Assembly (NCBI GenBank): GCA_934418055.1
Contig: CAKRWX010000095.1
Span: forward strand, 1 to 8,338
Direction of reading: 5' to 3'
DNA: 8,338 nucleotides
Origin: an uncultured Lachnospiraceae bacterium
GTDB taxonomy: Bacteria > Bacillota > Clostridia > Lachnospirales > Lachnospiraceae
Part shown: one piece after another, positions 5,900 through 8,338 of the stretch
Layout of the letters: the number at the start of each line of letters is the position of its first letter
Numbering within the stretch: position 1 is the stretch's first letter
Notes under the pieces: model-generated
The model's input: only the letters and a program-made list of their open reading frames with translations
What the model was told of the DNA's origin: nothing
The model's database searches: none
Position numbers and translations under genes: made by a program

Positions 5900-7297
5900 A
5901 TGGAAAAACAGGCAGTTATGAAGAAGAAAAAAGAAATTCCGGATTCGTTGGTAATCATTGTTATTGTCATGTTATTGGCGGCGGTTCTGACGTACATTAT
6001 TCCTGCAGGAGAGTATACCAGAACAGTCAATGAAGCAGGTCAGACCGTAGTAGATCCAGATAGTTTCCATTATGTGGAATCAACTCCGGTGAATCCGCTT
6101 CTGGTATTAAGCTATGTGTTTAAAGGACTGGACAACGCAAAAAGTATTATCTGGGTATTGTTATGTTCTGGTGGTGGTCTTGGACTGGTGTTATCCACTG
6201 GTTTATTCCAGGGACTTGCAGCGACCATAAGTAAAAAAGCCGCCGGAAGAGAATGGGTGGTCATCAGTATCGTATCTGCGGCATTCTGCATTTTATGTGT
6301 TCCAATTAACTTAAATGTATTTATTCCGTTGGCACCTTTGGGGCTTTTGATTGCGTCTTCTATGGGAATGGATGCTATTGTTGGTGTTTCCATGATCTTG
6401 TTAGGCGGAGCAGTGGGATTTTCTTGTGGTGCTATGAATATTTCTAATACTGGTACCGCACAGGAAGTAGCAGAACTGGCTACATTTTCAGGAATGGGGT
6501 ATCGTTTAATCTGTATGATTCCGTTCTATATTGTGACAGTTGCATATATTATTCGATATGCATATAAAGTAAAAGCAAATCCAACAGCAAGCTATATGTA
6601 TGGTGCGGATATGTCTGGAGTTATGACATTTGATCCGGCAAAAGCACCAAAGTTAGAGAAGAAGCACGTGCTTCCGGGAATTATTACTGCGGCAGGTCTG
6701 GCATATATGATTTACAGAGGAATCAAAGGCGATTTGTCCAACCAGATGGTTGCAACGATTTTCATGTATATGGGTCTTCTGGTTGGTATCAGCTATCGTA
6801 TGAGTCCAAATGAGATTTGTAAAGAATTCATGAAGGGCGTAAAGAGCATGTGCGGAACTGCCATGATGATCGGTTTTGCGTATGTGATTTCCGTCATTCT
6901 GACCCAGGGACAGATTCTGGATACCATCGTAAACTTCCTTGCAGGAGTTCTGATCCATGTACCGAAAATGATCCAGGCACCACTGATGTTTTATGCTCAC
7001 GTGATCATTAACCTGTTTATTACATCTGGTTCTGGTCAGGCTGCAACGACTATGCCAATTTTCGTTCCGGTAGCAGATCTGGTTGGTATGACCCGTCAGA
7101 CAGCAGTGTTGGCATTTAACTTTGGTGATGGTTTCTGTAACTTTATTCTGCCACATGCAGCAGCAACCATGGGATTTGTCGGTGCTTTAGGAATCCCATT
7201 TGGAAAATGGTTTCAATATGCCATCAAGTTATTTGTAATCTGGGTCGTGATCGGAAGCGTTCTGTTAATGATTGCAACTGCGATGAACTATGCATAA
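5900..7297 (+). CDS. YfcC/DcuC-family membrane transporter
   Basis: This integral membrane carrier of 465 residues belongs to the DcuC/YfcC group (ion transporter superfamily), whose members carry C4-dicarboxylates or are annotated as basic amino acid antiporters. After a short Lys-rich cytoplasmic N-terminus (KKKK at 8-11) comes a first membrane helix (about 16-36) ending in YIIPAGEY (32-39), a family signature. Roughly ten to twelve hydrophobic segments follow. Two related re-entrant-loop motifs, NTGTAQ (183-188) and TSGSGQA (375-381), reflect the two-fold internal repeat of this fold and probably line the substrate site. A hydrophilic loop (about 225-260) separates the halves. It sits between two enzymes of one apparent operon, so it most likely imports their substrate: an organic acid or amino acid rather than a neutral sugar. 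Specificity is inferred from context only. The start is set by the AGGAGG at 5888-5893. Confidence 0.88.
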   Translation: MEKQAVMKKKKEIPDSLVIIVIVMLLAAVLTYIIPAGEYTRTVNEAGQTVVDPDSFHYVESTPVNPLLVLSYVFKGLDNAKSIIWVLLCSGGGLGLVLSTGLFQGLAATISKKAAGREWVVISIVSAAFCILCVPINLNVFIPLAPLGLLIASSMGMDAIVGVSMILLGGAVGFSCGAMNISNTGTAQEVAELATFSGMGYRLICMIPFYIVTVAYIIRYAYKVKANPTASYMYGADMSGVMTFDPAKAPKLEKKHVLPGIITAAGLAYMIYRGIKGDLSNQMVATIFMYMGLLVGISYRMSPNEICKEFMKGVKSMCGTAMMIGFAYVISVILTQGQILDTIVNFLAGVLIHVPKMIQAPLMFYAHVIINLFITSGSGQAATTMPIFVPVADLVGMTRQTAVLAFNFGDGFCNFILPHAAATMGFVGALGIPFGKWFQYAIKLFVIWVVIGSVLLMIATAMNYA

Positions 7298-7307
7298 CTA
7301 TTTCGCA

Positions 7308-7332
7308 GGTCTGTGCATTATCTGCACTGACC
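7308..7332 (+). other. Intercistronic hairpin between transporter and PLP-enzyme genes
   Basis: GGTCTGTGCA (7308-7317) and TGCACTGACC (7323-7332) pair over ten positions with one T-T mismatch, closing a 5-base loop TTATC. It begins 10 bases after the transporter stop. There is no T-run after it, so it is not a standard intrinsic terminator. It could protect the upstream mRNA from exonucleases, weaken read-through, or bind a regulator as DNA. The gap of 85 bases is larger than the 28 bases between the first two genes of the operon. Confidence 0.5.
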
Positions 7333-7370
7333 GTAGCAAACGTAAGAGATAATTATTTGTAAAATGGATG

Positions 7371-7376
7371 AGGAGG
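7371..7376 (+). promoter_or_regulatory. Ribosome binding site of the PLP-enzyme gene
   Basis: AGGAGG lies 6 bases before the ATG at 7383 and confirms that this open-ended frame is a true gene start. Confidence 0.85.
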
Positions 7377-7382
7377 AAGATT

Positions 7383-8338
7383 ATGACACCATATGAAGAA
7401 ATTGATACTCCATCTTTACTGATTGATCTGGACAAAGCAGAAAAAAATATCAAGGATATGCAGGCGTATGCGGATAAATTGGGCGTAAAGCTCAGACCTC
7501 ATACAAAAACCCATAAAATGCCTTATTTTGCGAAAAAGCAGGTAGAAGCAGGAGCCTGTGGAATTGCAGTAGCAAAAATTGGTGAAGCGGAAGTGATGGC
7601 AGAGCAGGGAATCACGGATATTTTGATTGCCAATGAGATCGTTGGAATTACCAAATATGAACGGCTTTTAAAACTGCATGAAAAAATCACGATTCGGAGC
7701 GGTGTTGACAGCCGTTTCCAGATTGACCAGATCGAGCAGGTATTTGAAAACAGCGCCAGACCATATGAAGTTTTGATTGAACTGGAAGTTGGAGAAAACC
7801 GTACAGGCGTGATCACCGATGAGCAGCTGATTGATCTTGTGGAATATATCAAGACGAAAAAACATGTGGTGTTAAAGGGTATTTTCTCCCACGAAGGTCA
7901 CACCTATAAGGCCCAGGATCGTGAAACTGCAAAGATTTTAGCAGAAGAGAGTTATAAGAGAACTTTAAGGGCGGCAGACCTGATCCGGAAATGTGGTGTG
8001 GATATCGATATTGTCAGTATCGGTGCAACTCCAAGTATCATGAACCATGCATTTATGGAAGGAATCACGGAGCTGCGTCTGGGAACCTATATTTTCATGG
8101 ATATGGGACAGGGAAAAGCGATCCAGGATTATAGCCGGTGTGCAGCAACGGTGCTGGCAACCATTATCAGTAAACCGACGGATACAAGAGTGGTGACGGA
8201 TGCAGGAGCCAAGGTTCTTGTTCCACAGAACCGGAGCGCGGGAATCTGTTCCACGGGTGGATTTGGCTGCATCAAAGGTGATGAAAATGTGGTAATCGCC
8301 AATATGTTTGATGAGCATGGAATTATTGAAGACAAGGC
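7383..8338 (+). CDS. D-threonine aldolase / D-serine dehydratase-like PLP enzyme (3' end outside window)
   Basis: This is a fold-type III (alanine racemase-like) PLP enzyme. Characterised relatives split beta-hydroxy-D-amino acids into glycine and an aldehyde (D-threonine aldolase, 3-hydroxy-D-aspartate aldolase) or deaminate D-serine. The window holds 318 codons with no stop; the family is about 370-380 residues, so some 50-60 are missing. The N-terminus reads DTPSLLIDLDKAEKNI (8-23), the family opening. The PLP-binding lysine is K42 in RPHTKTHK (38-45). Further signatures are FSHEGHTY, the phosphate-binding SIGATP (212-217), ELRLGTY (230-236) with its conserved Arg, and TDAGAK (272-277). 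The C-terminal metal-binding His/Cys or His/Asp pair that helps tell aldolase from dehydratase lies beyond the edge, so activity cannot be settled. It is third in the run after the enolase-type enzyme and transporter, separated from the latter by 85 bases with a hairpin, and has a strong AGGAGG. Confidence 0.9.
   Translation, partial: MTPYEEIDTPSLLIDLDKAEKNIKDMQAYADKLGVKLRPHTKTHKMPYFAKKQVEAGACGIAVAKIGEAEVMAEQGITDILIANEIVGITKYERLLKLHEKITIRSGVDSRFQIDQIEQVFENSARPYEVLIELEVGENRTGVITDEQLIDLVEYIKTKKHVVLKGIFSHEGHTYKAQDRETAKILAEESYKRTLRAADLIRKCGVDIDIVSIGATPSIMNHAFMEGITELRLGTYIFMDMGQGKAIQDYSRCAATVLATIISKPTDTRVVTDAGAKVLVPQNRSAGICSTGGFGCIKGDENVVIANMFDEHGIIEDK

Noticed and set aside
6653..7156. 167-codon open frame on the minus strand opposite the transporter
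   Set aside because: It is antisense to conserved membrane-protein sequence, rich in His, Asn and Thr as a complement artefact, with no plausible start signal.
7308..7340. Intrinsic terminator after the transporter
   Set aside because: The stem is followed by GTAGCAAACG rather than a T-run, so it was listed only as a hairpin.

Overview
The window looks like chromosomal DNA of an anaerobic Bacillota (Clostridia), most likely a Lachnospiraceae-type gut bacterium. This is inferred from the consensus AGGAGG ribosome binding sites before nearly every gene, the near-consensus sigma-A promoter in front of glgB, moderate GC content, and protein sequences that read like this group. Genus cannot be fixed from sequence alone. 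Genes are packed tightly. No stretch over 300 bases lacks a gene; the longest gap is the roughly 170-base divergent control region at about 4618-4791. No tRNA, rRNA, CRISPR array, insertion sequence or phage gene was seen.

Region 1 (1-3685, + strand) is housekeeping-like. It holds the 3' end of an unrecognised helical, acidic protein; then glgB (glycogen branching enzyme) behind its own promoter at 405-433; then, 29 bases later, a small-conductance mechanosensitive channel of the MscS family. The glgB-mscS gap contains a perfect 14-base palindrome.

Region 2 (3682-8338) is a catabolic locus. A LysR-type regulator runs on the minus strand, and its stop codon overlaps the mscS stop. It is divergent from three genes on the + strand: an enolase-superfamily enzyme of the mandelate racemase subgroup with every expected active-site residue, a YfcC/DcuC-type membrane transporter, and a fold-type III PLP enzyme of the D-threonine aldolase/D-serine dehydratase family that runs off the right edge. 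The last gene has a clear start and ribosome binding site at 7383.

The arrangement suggests that LysR senses a small acid, the transporter brings it in, the enolase-type enzyme abstracts the proton alpha to its carboxylate (dehydration or epimerisation), and the PLP enzyme cleaves or deaminates a beta-hydroxy amino acid. The real substrate is not evident, and this pairing is the most interesting part of the window. An imperfect 25-base hairpin between the transporter and PLP-enzyme genes may tune expression within the operon.
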